Positions 49,401-59,966 of a DNA stretch of 64,000 bases are shown in pieces. Positions within the stretch are counted from its first letter, which is position 1. Every line of letters begins with the position of its first letter. The translations under genes were made by a program, and so were the position numbers. Source of the DNA: Albugo candida. Lineage: Eukaryota > Oomycota > Peronosporomycetes > Albuginales. A model generated the notes under the pieces. It saw nothing but the letters and a program-made list of their open reading frames with translations. It had not been told where the DNA came from and did not search any database. The stretch spans positions 248,001 through 312,000 of the forward strand of contig JBDOQK010000005.1 in the NCBI GenBank assembly GCA_040437565.1, in the 5' to 3' direction.

Positions 49401-51363
49401 GATACAATTTTGTCGTTATCTCCGTGGCCTGTGATTGTCGCAAAAGATATGACTGTAGAGGAAGGATGTCGATCCGCATCCGACACCGGGAAAAGTGTGT
49501 TTCTCGCTGTATCAGCCACAGATGATGACTCATCGCTACGATTAGTGGATGCGAGTGACACTGGTGCGATTTTCGAAGGGTTTGTGGTCGGAGTCGATCA
49601 GCTGGAGGATGAGTATGCCGCGGAAGGCTTGACAGAAAACACACCACTTCTCAAGCCAATTTCGTCTCCAAAAGGAAGCAGCACTTCACGTCGACAATCA
49701 ACCAGCAAATTGGTCCGAAAACGAAGTTCTTATCTCGAAACCTCTGAAGAACCTTTTGTTCTCTCCATTCCGGTCCAGACACGCACACAAGCATCAAATG
49801 TGCTTTCAATTGATACGTTCGATAACGCTGAACGGAACGCATACATCATCGAGCTAGCCAAATCACCGACCACACCTTCTATCGCCCAGCAATACATTCT
49901 GGCCGTATCGGGTGGTAGCGATCCCAATTTGAAAAAGCACACGCTGCTTCGTCAGTTGTCGAGTCTGCCTACAGACGTGACAAATGTCGCGTTAGGAGCA
50001 ACAGAGCTCCATGATGGGCGATTGCAAGTACAGGTATTGGTCGAGCGACGAGTTCCGGCCATCGGGTACATTCTCCTTGTAATGGCGCTTTTCGCGATTT
50101 CTTCGATGGGTGTAGCATTCAATCTCCAGCACGACGTGGATCCGTTCCTGAAATTGTTTTGGCGATCATCAGCATCAATGCTTGTATTGGTCCCTCTATC
50201 CGTAGTCTCGATCTTACAGAATGGCTCTCCTCCACTGACAATTCGTCTTGTGCTTCTTTTATCGACAAGTTCGATCGCGCACGCTTTATTCCTCATGACG
50301 TTCTTATGGTCACTGAGCCATACATCCATCAGTCATGCGTATATTTTCAACAATTGTCATTCATTACTGCTTGTGCTTGGTCGCGTGTCCATTGGAAATC
50401 AAGTCCCCAAGCATGAATTGATAGGCACAGGCATCGGTATTGTCGGAGGTGTCCTTGCGGCATTTGATCAGTCTTTGATTCAGGCGTCCAATATCGTCCG
50501 AGTCTCAGCTTCGGGAGACTTTGTTGCTTTACTTGGTGCGATTGGTGGGGCTCTGTACCTCACCAGCGTCAAGCAGATTCGACGCGATGTGGATGTTCCT
50601 CTTCTGCTTACCGCTATCTTTGGTCTCACAACACTTTTCCATTTCCCCGTCTTTGCATTACTTCAAATTCCGTACAATTTCTCAACTGACAGCAAAATCG
50701 GTCTTTTTGGATGGACAGCAAATGTGCATACCGCTCTCATTGAGCTGTATATCGTGCTCATTTGTACGATTGTCGGAACGCTCGGGTACGTGGGTGTGCT
50801 CAAATACTTTGATCCGATTGTGATTTCTATCGTCATGCTCGCCGAACCGATTCTCGCTTGTTTTTTCGGTGTTTTGCTCCACGTCGAAGTGATCCCTGGA
50901 ATGTATACAATTGCAGGCGCTCTATTGATACTTTTTGGAACGTATTTGGTTGTCAAGAAGAATACCTCCAGCACGGAAGTCATCAATGCCACAGATGCAA
51001 TGTCGGCTTCCGTCAAAGGATTTGATATTCCTCCGAGCAATTTGGCCGCATCCCACGCAAAGGAGTAAGTAGTGTTGACAAATGAACAATACATTCGATC
51101 GCAATTGTGATAGTGTCTCATTACTTTCGTTTAATGATCAAACACCACCGCTACACAACAGCTCTCCGCACTTGCGATATTCCATCACGCGACTTGCGCT
51201 GGTGGTAGCACATACAGCTCCAACTGTTCCTCCGAGTCCAAAAGCGATGTATCATTATCCCCCAAGCGAAGCTCCAAGGACGGAAGTCGAAGTGGACCTA
51301 CATCAATCATTAGCAGAGGTCTCGATCAATCACAATAGATCTCACCAAGTTTCAGCGGTGTAA
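46416..51363 (+). CDS. Fusion: IPCT-like nucleotidyltransferase + EamA/DMT transporter
   Basis: After removing the overlap at gap 9, the protein is about 949 aa. Residues about 75-320 form a nucleotidyltransferase fold: PKCLLVLGEYTVIEHILAQL, TPYGHARALLSA, TADHIFD (Asp 184), GKVQYGVDGNVRRIGRHL, KQYDAIDAGLF and VWLSVETKEQLDRAIE. This is most like the CTP:inositol-1-phosphate cytidylyltransferase domain of archaeal and bacterial IPCT/DIPPS enzymes. A Ser-rich linker and a short unassigned domain follow. From about residue 532 come roughly ten membrane helices typical of EamA/DMT carriers (GYILLVMALFAISSMGVAF; GIGIVGGVLAAFD; IVISIVMLAEPILACFFGVL). A final exon (51114..51363) is inferred because the apparent stop TAA at 51066 lies inside a GTAAGT donor. 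The ATG at 46416 is close to the gap, so a longer N-terminus is possible. Substrate unknown. Confidence 0.82.
46926..50923. repeat. Assembly duplication around gap 9 (46926..48874 = 48975..50923)
   Basis: 1949 bp repeated at an offset of 2049. Because 2049 is divisible by three, the open frame runs straight through the N run and looks like a 1586-codon protein with two transferase-transporter modules. It is one module sequenced twice. Confidence 0.9.
48875..48974. other. Assembly gap (100 N)
   Basis: Exactly 100 N inside the fusion gene; the flanks overlap by 1949 bp, so no missing sequence is expected. Confidence 0.99.
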
Positions 51364-51401
51364 GACTCAATTGGAAGCAGATATCGTCCCATGGAAGCAG
51401 A

Positions 51402-54400
51402 TCAATCACCGTATTCGTTCGCCCTAAAACGAGCGATCAATTCCTTTCCACGAATGTGATGAGACCACATACCTTCGACGAGGAAATCAGAACTGCTTTG
51501 AATGGTTCGGATGTACACACTTTGTACTTTGCATTCTTGATTCACGAGTTTTAGCGATACGCATACGGGAAGGCCCATGATCGCATACTGTGGGATCTGG
51601 AAAGATGCCATGACTGGAAGTCTGCTGAACGAAACAGACGGCAGGGAGAGATATGTGGTCACGACTGTAGAAGGGATCTCGCCTTTATCGTCTTGTGTGT
51701 GAGTCTTGAGCCGTTCCCAATTCACTTGAAGGATTCCCAGCGGTTGATTGTCGATGGGATCTGCTGAGAAGACTTGAAGGATGAAATCTCGAACGTCATT
51801 TGAGCTGACGATATCGCTGGTGGGATACTCGCCCGCGATGAATGTTGTCTCGATACAGCTTTGAGAATGCTCGTGGAATCCGATCGATTGGATCTCAAGA
51901 GGCTCAGCGGATTGACACACTAACGCGCCCACAAATGTCATCTGCTTACCGGTCATTGCTGCGAGAACTTTCTCTCTTTGCTGATCGTTCTGACTGCTGT
52001 GTGGATATATCATTCCATCGACTTTGAATGGATCCAAACACGTGAGAGGGAAATTCTCTTCCAAATTCATAACAACTCGTGATTTTGTGACATATGTCAG
52101 CTTGATCGATACGTTGGTGATCGCAGCTTTTGACGAGCGTACGATGATCCTAAAGCGCTGCTCACAATGTGTGCCAATATCTTGGAGCGGAAAGACTTGT
52201 TTCGGCTGATTTGTCGCGTCCAACGTCAGAGGTTGGAGCCCTTCTTCGAGCATTTCGAAAAAGAATGCGTCTTTGGGTTCATTCGATGACGGAACCGGAT
52301 CGCTCGCCAGCGTGTAGAAAGCTTTTTCGAGAGAGTCTTCATTCGATCGGATGAGAAATTCCTGCACTTTAAAGTCGCCTGCAAGCAGAGGTTGTGAAGT
52401 GATCATCTCAAGCTTTGCACGGGCTCTCTGTGACGTCACAAGAAGCGATTGCCCATGGTGCACATGCAGATTGTAGTCTCTTTCGAACAAGCTTTGCGAG
52501 TTTGTATTTGTCGAGATAGACTCCATACTCTCCGCGCTGTCCGAAAACGTTTTCCGACGTGCAAAACTCGGCGATCCTGGTCCTTTCCCCATCAATGGAA
52601 CTCGTCCTTCCAGCAGGTACGGCTTGATCGGTTTGAGCATGATCGGCTGCTTGACGAGATCGCTGGTGCAGAAGACGAGTGAGGGATTGGAGCCTTCATG
52701 CGAGCCTTTCGATGCGTCTCGACGGATGTGAATTTTCATCCCGAGGTATTGGAGTACGGGTTCTCCCTTTCGAATTCGGAGAGGAATATCAAATTCTTTG
52801 GTGGCTCCCATTCCGAACAAAAGCGATAGACGAAATGAATTGTTTTCCGGGTCGGAAGTCGCGGGGGAAGGTACGATCTCTATAGCGTCTTCATCATGCT
52901 GAATGATCGTGTTGTAGCGAGGATCACTGAAGAAAATCGTGACACTGGAGACGAGAATTGGTCCTGGAAAAGAAGACTGGATGCTTACTCGCACAGAGAC
53001 CTGCTCACGAATACAAGCCGCTACGTTGGAAAACTTTACGTGTACGTCGAAAACGCGATGTGAAAGCGATAGAGTGACTTCGTGGGATTGCTGTGGGATG
53101 CACTCGAGACCTTTGATTGTGAAAGGACCACGAAGCTTGGTAGCATCTTCCCATGCTATAAAGAGCTTCTCTTGCACGTACTGCCTCTCTTTGGGAAGAA
53201 TGTATTTCTTCATCACTGAAGACAAAAGCTGTAAGCTGATACCAATAAACCCCAACGTATCGGCCTGATGGAACGAGCAAATAAGCAATTGTTTGAGTAC
53301 TTGGGCTGCAAGTGACCACCAGTGCTCGGTAACATACAACGCTTTCGCCTTATCGAGCTCCAATCGAGCTCGTTCATAGTCTTGCGCAGCCAAGTTTTCG
53401 GAGCCAATATGTACCAACAGCCGGGTCTTGAGACGATTTCGAGAAGCTTTTTGCTCGGAAACGTGCACAGCGACGTGATGTAGCGCTTTTTCCAGCAGCT
53501 CGATCGTTTGCTTGGCGTGTGGAGTCGATCGTTCTAAAGCCTGACGATATTTGACAACCAAATTCAAAGTGTTTGGCGTCTGTGAATTCACAAGCGATAC
53601 GATCGGTTCTCCGCCCACAAATATCGGAGGAAGAACCATAAATTCGCTCAGCTGTACAGCAGTGGAAGCTGTGCTTCCAAGCAACTTTGCAGCTGATTTT
53701 CGGCGATATGTCGCGTACTTTGCTGCTACCGAGTAGTAGAGATACGGCTCTTTATACACTGAAGAATCGAGCCCGGCGCTGGTAAGTGTTCCTCGAAGCG
53801 CTACAGCCTCCGAAAGCAGCTGTCCGATGAGATGATACTGCCTGGCAACCCATTTCCAGTGCTCATACAAACACATTGGATCCCCATAAAGCTCTATAAA
53901 CGCTCGAATATGACGATGAAATTGATCCAACGCCGCTTTCACATTGTTAATGGAAAAGAGTAAATGATAACACAATTTGAAATTGATATATTCCGCCACA
54001 ATTTTAATCTCTGCGAGCGATAGGACTGCATTTCCATACACAAAATGTCGAGTCTCTGTGTCCTTTTGCGAATACGAAACAATCGATCGATACGCATTTT
54101 CGTAATGTTGCAATACTTTGGTCGTATACCGTCGAAATTCATAATAATGAGCGATTTTGAAGCTATGACGAACCTGAAGAGCCTGTAAACCATTCGATTT
54201 ATTCAAAACTTTTTTGTAGCGCTTGACGCGTTTCGCTTGGAGTTTGTAGTAATCGAGTGCGAATGTACGAATCATTAGCTCCAATTTGAGTAATAACTGT
54301 GCACCACGTGTGATATCCCGAGAGCGCAAGAGGATCAGGCCTTTCGAGTCGGTATCCAATCGCTTTCGAAGTCCTGATAGACGTTCTTCAGTGATATTGG

Positions 54401-54866
54401 AAGGCGTTAAGCCTGTATCGTCCAATTGCTGGATCAGAAGGAGGATCACACGGCATTCACGAGCACTCAGCGTCTTGCGCAATCCTTCGACTTGGGCCCG
54501 TATCTTGGCTTCTTGGTCGAGCCAATCCTTTTGATTCCATCGCGGGTCGAATTCCTCGAAAAAGAGCACGACACTGGGCAGGGTATCGTGATGTTTCTTG
54601 AGCCAATGCGATTTGAGTATACCTTCGACTTTGTATCCTTCAAAATCGCGTTGCGTCTGATTTAAGAGAGTACCGTGTTTTTCACGCAACTCTTTCTTAA
54701 CAGGAAATCGGTGGGTTACGGGAAGAGCTATAAAATGAAGTTTAGGGACGTAATCCTCATTGATGGCACTTATGTGGGAGATTATTTTAGCTTGGTAGTC
54801 AGTTCCTCCGAGTGCAGCGATCAGCGGATGCGGAGTCTTCTTCAGTTCGGCAGGATAAAACTCCAT
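51402..54866 (-). CDS. TRAPPC11: TRAPP complex subunit 11 (foie gras / gryzun)
   Basis: Subunit of TRAPPIII, acting in ER-Golgi traffic and autophagy. Single-exon frame of 1154 aa against 1133 in human. The N-terminus has HPLIAALGGTDYQ. The foie-gras domain lies at about residues 200-520, with FALDYYKLQAKRVKRYKKVL, LQALQVRHSFKIAHYYEFRR and TTKVLQHYENAYRSI. It continues with TPR-like helices (HIGSENLAAQDYERARLELD). The C-terminal half is beta-rich, of gryzun type, with VSVRVSIQSSFPGPILVSS and VMASFQIPQYAIMGLPVCVS. Start at 54866 lies only 52 bp from the glyoxalase II start; the stop is 38 bp from the end of the upstream convergent fusion gene. Confidence 0.9.
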   Translation of the reverse strand: MEFYPAELKKTPHPLIAALGGTDYQAKIISHISAINEDYVPKLHFIALPVTHRFPVKKELREKHGTLLNQTQRDFEGYKVEGILKSHWLKKHHDTLPSVVLFFEEFDPRWNQKDWLDQEAKIRAQVEGLRKTLSARECRVILLLIQQLDDTGLTPSNITEERLSGLRKRLDTDSKGLILLRSRDITRGAQLLLKLELMIRTFALDYYKLQAKRVKRYKKVLNKSNGLQALQVRHSFKIAHYYEFRRYTTKVLQHYENAYRSIVSYSQKDTETRHFVYGNAVLSLAEIKIVAEYINFKLCYHLLFSINNVKAALDQFHRHIRAFIELYGDPMCLYEHWKWVARQYHLIGQLLSEAVALRGTLTSAGLDSSVYKEPYLYYSVAAKYATYRRKSAAKLLGSTASTAVQLSEFMVLPPIFVGGEPIVSLVNSQTPNTLNLVVKYRQALERSTPHAKQTIELLEKALHHVAVHVSEQKASRNRLKTRLLVHIGSENLAAQDYERARLELDKAKALYVTEHWWSLAAQVLKQLLICSFHQADTLGFIGISLQLLSSVMKKYILPKERQYVQEKLFIAWEDATKLRGPFTIKGLECIPQQSHEVTLSLSHRVFDVHVKFSNVAACIREQVSVRVSIQSSFPGPILVSSVTIFFSDPRYNTIIQHDEDAIEIVPSPATSDPENNSFRLSLLFGMGATKEFDIPLRIRKGEPVLQYLGMKIHIRRDASKGSHEGSNPSLVFCTSDLVKQPIMLKPIKPYLLEGRVPLMGKGPGSPSFARRKTFSDSAESMESISTNTNSQSLFERDYNLHVHHGQSLLVTSQRARAKLEMITSQPLLAGDFKVQEFLIRSNEDSLEKAFYTLASDPVPSSNEPKDAFFFEMLEEGLQPLTLDATNQPKQVFPLQDIGTHCEQRFRIIVRSSKAAITNVSIKLTYVTKSRVVMNLEENFPLTCLDPFKVDGMIYPHSSQNDQQREKVLAAMTGKQMTFVGALVCQSAEPLEIQSIGFHEHSQSCIETTFIAGEYPTSDIVSSNDVRDFILQVFSADPIDNQPLGILQVNWERLKTHTQDDKGEIPSTVVTTYLSLPSVSFSRLPVMASFQIPQYAIMGLPVCVSLKLVNQECKVQSVYIRTIQSSSDFLVEGMWSHHIRGKELIARFRANEYGD

Positions 54867-54918
54867 ATCGAAGAGGATTGGTATGGTACCGGTGTTTTAC
54901 CGGTATTATAACATCGTT

Positions 54919-56016
54919 ATGTGGAAGCGTCTTTTTCCATCGATCCATTCGCATGGATTCTCTGGTATATACAGGCAATACGCCACGTTTCCCCAATGCA
55001 ACTTGGTACGACTCGATAGAGTAAAACATCCTCTATCGAATAAGGTAGGGTATCGCTCGTGTACACACTCACAAAACCCGCTATCAGCACACAAAAAGTA
55101 CACATCCGATCCTTCGTTGCGTGTTCGTGTCATTCCCATGTTTCAAGACAACTATGGATACCTCATTATCGACGAAGTCAACCAAGTCATGTTCGCAGTA
55201 GATCCTGCAGAGCCTGCGCGCATTCTACCCGCTTTAAACGAAGAAGAAGCGCTCAAAAAGCGCAAGTTGCTAGCTATTCTGACAACACACAAACACGCGT
55301 ACGAGTAACATCATACACACAACTGACACACAATTCTCATTTGCTACATTCTAGCGACCACGCAGGCGGCAATTCCGAACTCGCAGCGCGATATCCTCAC
55401 GCGATGGTCGTTGGGCCTGCAAACGAGCACGTTCCGGCATGCACAAAGCGCGTCAAAGGAGGCCAAACGTTTTCGATCGGGTCGATTGATATCAAAGTAT
55501 TGGATGTCCCGTGTCATACACGCGGCCACGTGGCGTATGTGGTCACTGGAGACCATGCTACGCCTCCATTGCTGTTCCCGGGCGATGTGCTTTTCGTTGG
55601 AGGCTGTGGGCGGTTCTTTGAAGGCTCTGCCGAAGATATGTATCACGCACTGTATGAAGTGATTTTACAATTGCCCAAAGACACGCGTTGTTATTGCGGC
55701 CACGAGTGAGTGGTATGTCGATGTGATTGTGTGATATGACATGTGCGTTGTCGTTGTCTGCAGGTACACAATTTCCAATTTACGATTTGCACTCAGCGTG
55801 GATCCTTCCAATACGTTTTTGAGAGATAAAATGAAAGCCATGAAACTGCGTCGATCAAAGAATCTCCCAACAGTCCCATCGACACTTGCTGAAGAAATGT
55901 TATTCAATCCGTTTCTCAGAGTGCATACAGAGACCATTCGAAACGCTGTGGGCGGATCGGATCCCGTGACAGTGCTTGAGAATCTTCGACGTCGAAAAGA
56001 TAATTTCGATTATTGA
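54919..56016 (+). CDS. Hydroxyacylglutathione hydrolase (glyoxalase II)
   Basis: Hydrolyses S-lactoylglutathione, the last step of methylglyoxal detoxification. Three exons give 327 aa: 54919..55298, 55355..55705, 55764..56016; introns 56 and 58 bp. The metallo-beta-lactamase signature THKHADH spans intron 1. Other metal and active-site blocks are HTRGHVAYV, FPGDVLFVGGCGRFFEG, and CGHE at the second junction, with YTISNLRFALSVDP after it. About 70 residues precede RVIPMFQDNYGYLI. They are rich in Arg/Ser/His with few acidic residues, so I chose the ATG at 54919 (MWKRLFPSIHSH) as a mitochondrial presequence. An in-frame start at 54883 exists. Confidence 0.9.
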
Positions 56017-56031
56017 GAATGGGAATGAAAG

Positions 56032-59000
56032 TCACGGAAGCGAGCGAGTTGGCGGTTCAATTCCATGCGGTTCGTTGGCTTGGAGTATGAGGTGATGCGC
56101 CAACGGGAGTAAAGAGTGTGCATTGGTCCGAGTGATTTCGTGTAAATAAGACACAACGTGCTCATTGAAGACGATACGTTGAATCTCCATTGTCCCTGCA
56201 ATATTGTTCTTGTGAAGGTGCTTGACGCCAATTTTGAATGCTTTCAGTAGTATATCGAGATAGATGCTTTGGATTGACTCGGGGGCGTCGATAGAAATTT
56301 TTTCGAGCGCGTATTGAGCCATCGATGGCCATTTCCATCCCAAATCGAATGGAATTAGCCGTTGGATTGTAATGAGAACGAATACATTCACAGTGGTTTT
56401 CTGAGACTCACACGATAGGAAATGTCGTTTGATGTATTGGGAATGCATTTCCGACAAGCAAAAGCAAGTCAATTCCGCCAGTATCGAGATGGTCTTTTGA
56501 CTCCAAATTGCGTTCGCATTCGGATCCTTCCTGCAGCCACAACACTGATCCGTGCCGTATTTGAGAAGATGCCAACAGAGTGTCGAATGAGAGGTCGATA
56601 TGCGCGTGTATTGCTCTATAAGCGCGATTGCTTTCTCAGAGACGTGGTGATGGGGACTGGAGGTAAGGAGAAGGACTGCATTCAGTAACGAAGGATCACT
56701 CCACGTCACAATATCATCCATATGAAGCATATGCGGAAGAAGCTGCAGGCTCCATACCACAATTTCAACGCATTTTGACTCGAGCAACTTGACGAAAATA
56801 TTGATAAAAATTGGTTGTGAGAACTGTTTACGGAGAAAGTTCTTCACAGGAGCATCGACTTGCACCTAACACGACAATCAGAACGATTTGAGACGCAACG
56901 TGTCAAGAATACATACCAGTGAGAAGATACATCCGAGAGCCTTTACTGTGATTGAAGCCTCCAATTCTCTTCTTTCAGTATCGTTACGATACACAGCCTC
57001 ATCGATAAAGTTGAAAATGGAAGCACTGTCGAATGTGAGCATTTCCATCATTGGTCGTACAATGACACTCCACGCGAATTGATCGTTAAGAATCTCTCGG
57101 GAAAGGAACGTTTGGATGATATTGCCGTATACCGTGCACGCGAGAGTGCCATTTGTGAGTAGTAAGAACTCCAAGAGTTCTGCAACTTTTCTAAGATCCG
57201 AATGATTGGGTTCCTTTCCTTTTAATTGGAGTTTGTGTGCGATCAAAAAAGGAAATTCCATCGTTGAATGCCGTAGAACGTCCAACACACTTCGATTCCA
57301 TTCCGATGTTTTCCGATTTGATTCGAAAACGACAGCTTCAATGAGTGCCCTATAAAAGATCCACGACGTTTGATCATCTCTCCACGTCTTCATCCATAAG
57401 CGCAGGAAGCATTGGCTGTTGTCATAGCCGCTGATGGTACACAGTAAACGTGACAAACGCATAGCGACTTTGGACGCTGTCAGTGAGAGAGTATCGTTTT
57501 TATTCCGAGCAGATCGGTACCTGAGAAATATCGAGTCTGCATCTATGTCTTCATCATTTTTCAACACGACAGGAATGTACTTGTTCACAATTAGTGATAC
57601 GATGGGAGGCAGGAGAGCTTCCATATCGCTGGAAGACAATACTATCGGTAACAACAGCTTCTCGAGGATAGTGACGACACCGTTTGCACTCCCATTCTCA
57701 AAGATACATTTCGTGATAAACCGTATGCTTAAGAGTAATCGATTCTCATCTTCCTTGAATGAGATTGCTACTGCCAACTTGAGCCAATCTCTCACAGCGC
57801 ACATACTTTGTCCATGCGTATGCATCACATTGAAAAACACTCTGAATGCCGGTAGAAATGATTCATNNNNNNNNNNNNNNNNNNNNNNNNNNNNNNNNNN
57901 NNNNNNNNNNNNNNNNNNNNNNNNNNNNNNNNNNNNNNNNNNNNNNNNNNNNNNNNNNNNNNNNNNAGCTTCCATATCGCTGGAAGACAATACTATCGGT
58001 AACAACAGCTTCTCGAGGATAGTGACGACACCGTTTGCACTCCCATTCTCAAAGATACATTTCGTGATAAACCGTATGCTTAAGAGTAATCGATTCTCAT
58101 CTTCCTTGAATGAGATTGCTACTGCCAACTTGAGCCAATCTCTCACAGCGCACATACTTTGTCCATGCGTATGCATCACATTGAAAAACACTCTGAATGC
58201 CGGTAGAAATGATTCATTATTCATATCAGAGACGTCCATGTGCATCAGCATATATCTCGCACACGCTGATGAGAACGACCTCAAAAGTCGATTATCCGAA
58301 CTATCGCCTCTCACATTCTCTGTCTGAATGATTCCACACAACTGATGTAAAGGTGCATCGATTTTCCATTGTTTGTGTGTCTTCGCGTCCAATTCGCTGA
58401 CTTGTGAATGACACGACCACAGCTGATGATCGTAGAATCTCTTCACAAATGACTGCTGGACGTTGTCACTGCAATTCGAAAAGCACGCGGAAATCCACGA
58501 ATGAAAGGCATATGTGTCGATATTCCGTTCGATAAGACATCGAAGCAGGTTCAGACACGCAAAGTCATGGCGATAAGCGTCCTTCGTGGAGGAATGGACC
58601 GGTTTGCATGTCATTGTGAACCGTTCCATGAGCGGGATTTTAAGCCAATTGATGAGAGGGTCTTGTATTGAGAATTTCTCTATAAGAAGGTTGAGTACTG
58701 AATCCATAAAGTTTGGTCTTTTGAATAGAAAAATAACAATCACATGATCGAGAAGAGTTGTATAATTGATTGGATAATATCGATATAAGGATGATTCCAG
58801 ATTGGTAATAAAATGATTGTCAAAGTTGGTTTTTGTAATCCAGTTCTCCACATGATTTCTAACGATTTCATGCATAACGTTACGAGTTGATGAATCGTCC
58901 ATTAGATCCATTAAACCTTCTGGTACCACTTCAAATGCATTCACTGCATATCGAGGGTTCTCCGCTAGCGAAGTATCAATTGAGTTGTGTGCTTTTCTAT

Positions 59001-59583
59001 GCGGACGTACGCGTCCATCACTTCCCGGTTTAGTGGAATTGGATGTAAGAGTTCCGTCCCGTCTTCTTCTTTTAGATGTGCGATCATTGACTTCACCTTC
59101 GCCTCTCAAAGAGGTACTTCTTCCTTCCTTCACGGCGCATTGTACGGTCGACCCAGCTGCTTCTTGTAGCCATTCCAACAACGTGTGACCCTTTATCTTA
59201 TTACTTGTTCGGGTGGGTACAGCTTTCGGCCTCTTTTTCTCGGGTTCTGCGAAACCCGTCACATTTGATTTTCGCGATTTGAGAGATGAACGGGTGAGGG
59301 ACATTGGGCTTGGTGATTGTGCTCTTTCGTCTGCTACGCACGACTTCTCGTTCACATCAGCGTGTGGTATATCGCATTCTTCGCTCAACTTTATGTCATG
59401 ACTACCGTTTGTGGGTTTAGACCGCTTGCGCTTCGTACGAGCGGAAGATTTTGCCTTGTTTGGGGCTCCTTTGTTGCGTGTGCCGCTCTCCTCGTCTTTT
59501 TTATGCTCTATGAGATTCTTGATCGCATTGTTTGTGTGAGATTCAGGCTTTCTTTTGGGTTGCCATGCAAGATCTCCATCCAT
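56032..59583 (-). CDS. Large helical-repeat nuclear protein of unknown function
   Basis: Two exons joined by a 51-bp intron (56916..56866, phase 0): 59583..56917 and 56865..56032. About 1049 aa remain after removing the overlap at gap 10. Residues 1-210 are basic and disordered with several nuclear-localisation-like runs (SARTKRKRSKP, TSKRRRRD). The rest is all-helical, with repeated leucine-rich helix pairs that resemble HEAT/ARM solenoids. Examples are INYTTLLDHVIVIFLFKRPN, FACLNLLRCLIERNID and VKLLESKCVEIVVWSLQLLP. I do not recognise the family; Integrator-type or DNA-repair scaffolds are possible but unproved. The stop lies 16 bp from the convergent glyoxalase II stop. An open minus-strand frame continues upstream to about 59891, so an extra 5' exon is possible. 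Confidence 0.7.
57616..58217. repeat. Assembly duplication around gap 10 (57616..57866 = 57967..58217)
   Basis: 251 bp repeated at an offset of 351, again divisible by three, so the reading frame passes through and repeats about 84 residues. Confidence 0.9.
57867..57966. other. Assembly gap (100 N)
   Basis: Exactly 100 N inside the unknown nuclear protein gene; the flanks overlap. Confidence 0.99.
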
Positions 59584-59966
59584 TGGATGAAAAGAATAGC
59601 GTGGGTCGGGTTTTGTGGGTACGGCAGCACAATTGCACCTGACCCTCGGGCATGAAGAGGGGTAATAGAAATTTGACTATGTAGTTTGCTTGTGCGGTTC
59701 GCAGCAAATTCAGAAATGTGGTGGCAAAGATATGGGTTTCCTTGCAAAGATGATTGTACTTTATAATTGTATTCCACTACATTCTTCAAGTCAGATGCAG
59801 TTGTGCTTTTGTGTGGTACTGTAACATCTGAATACAACACGGTAACTGGCACCACTTCCAAGTGGCTCATATTCGAATGAAAACAAAACAAGACAATTCA
59901 ATACCGCCTCTACACAAAGAGCTGAACCATTTTGACCGAACAAAACCTAAAGACTCACTGCACAAC

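Noticed and set aside
47009-50329. Minus-strand frames of 60-170 codons inside the fusion gene
   Set aside because: They mirror the coding strand of a strongly supported protein and carry no domains.
59508-59891. Separate minus-strand gene of 127 codons
   Set aside because: It overlaps the start of the unknown nuclear protein in another frame and shows no domain; at best it contains an upstream exon.
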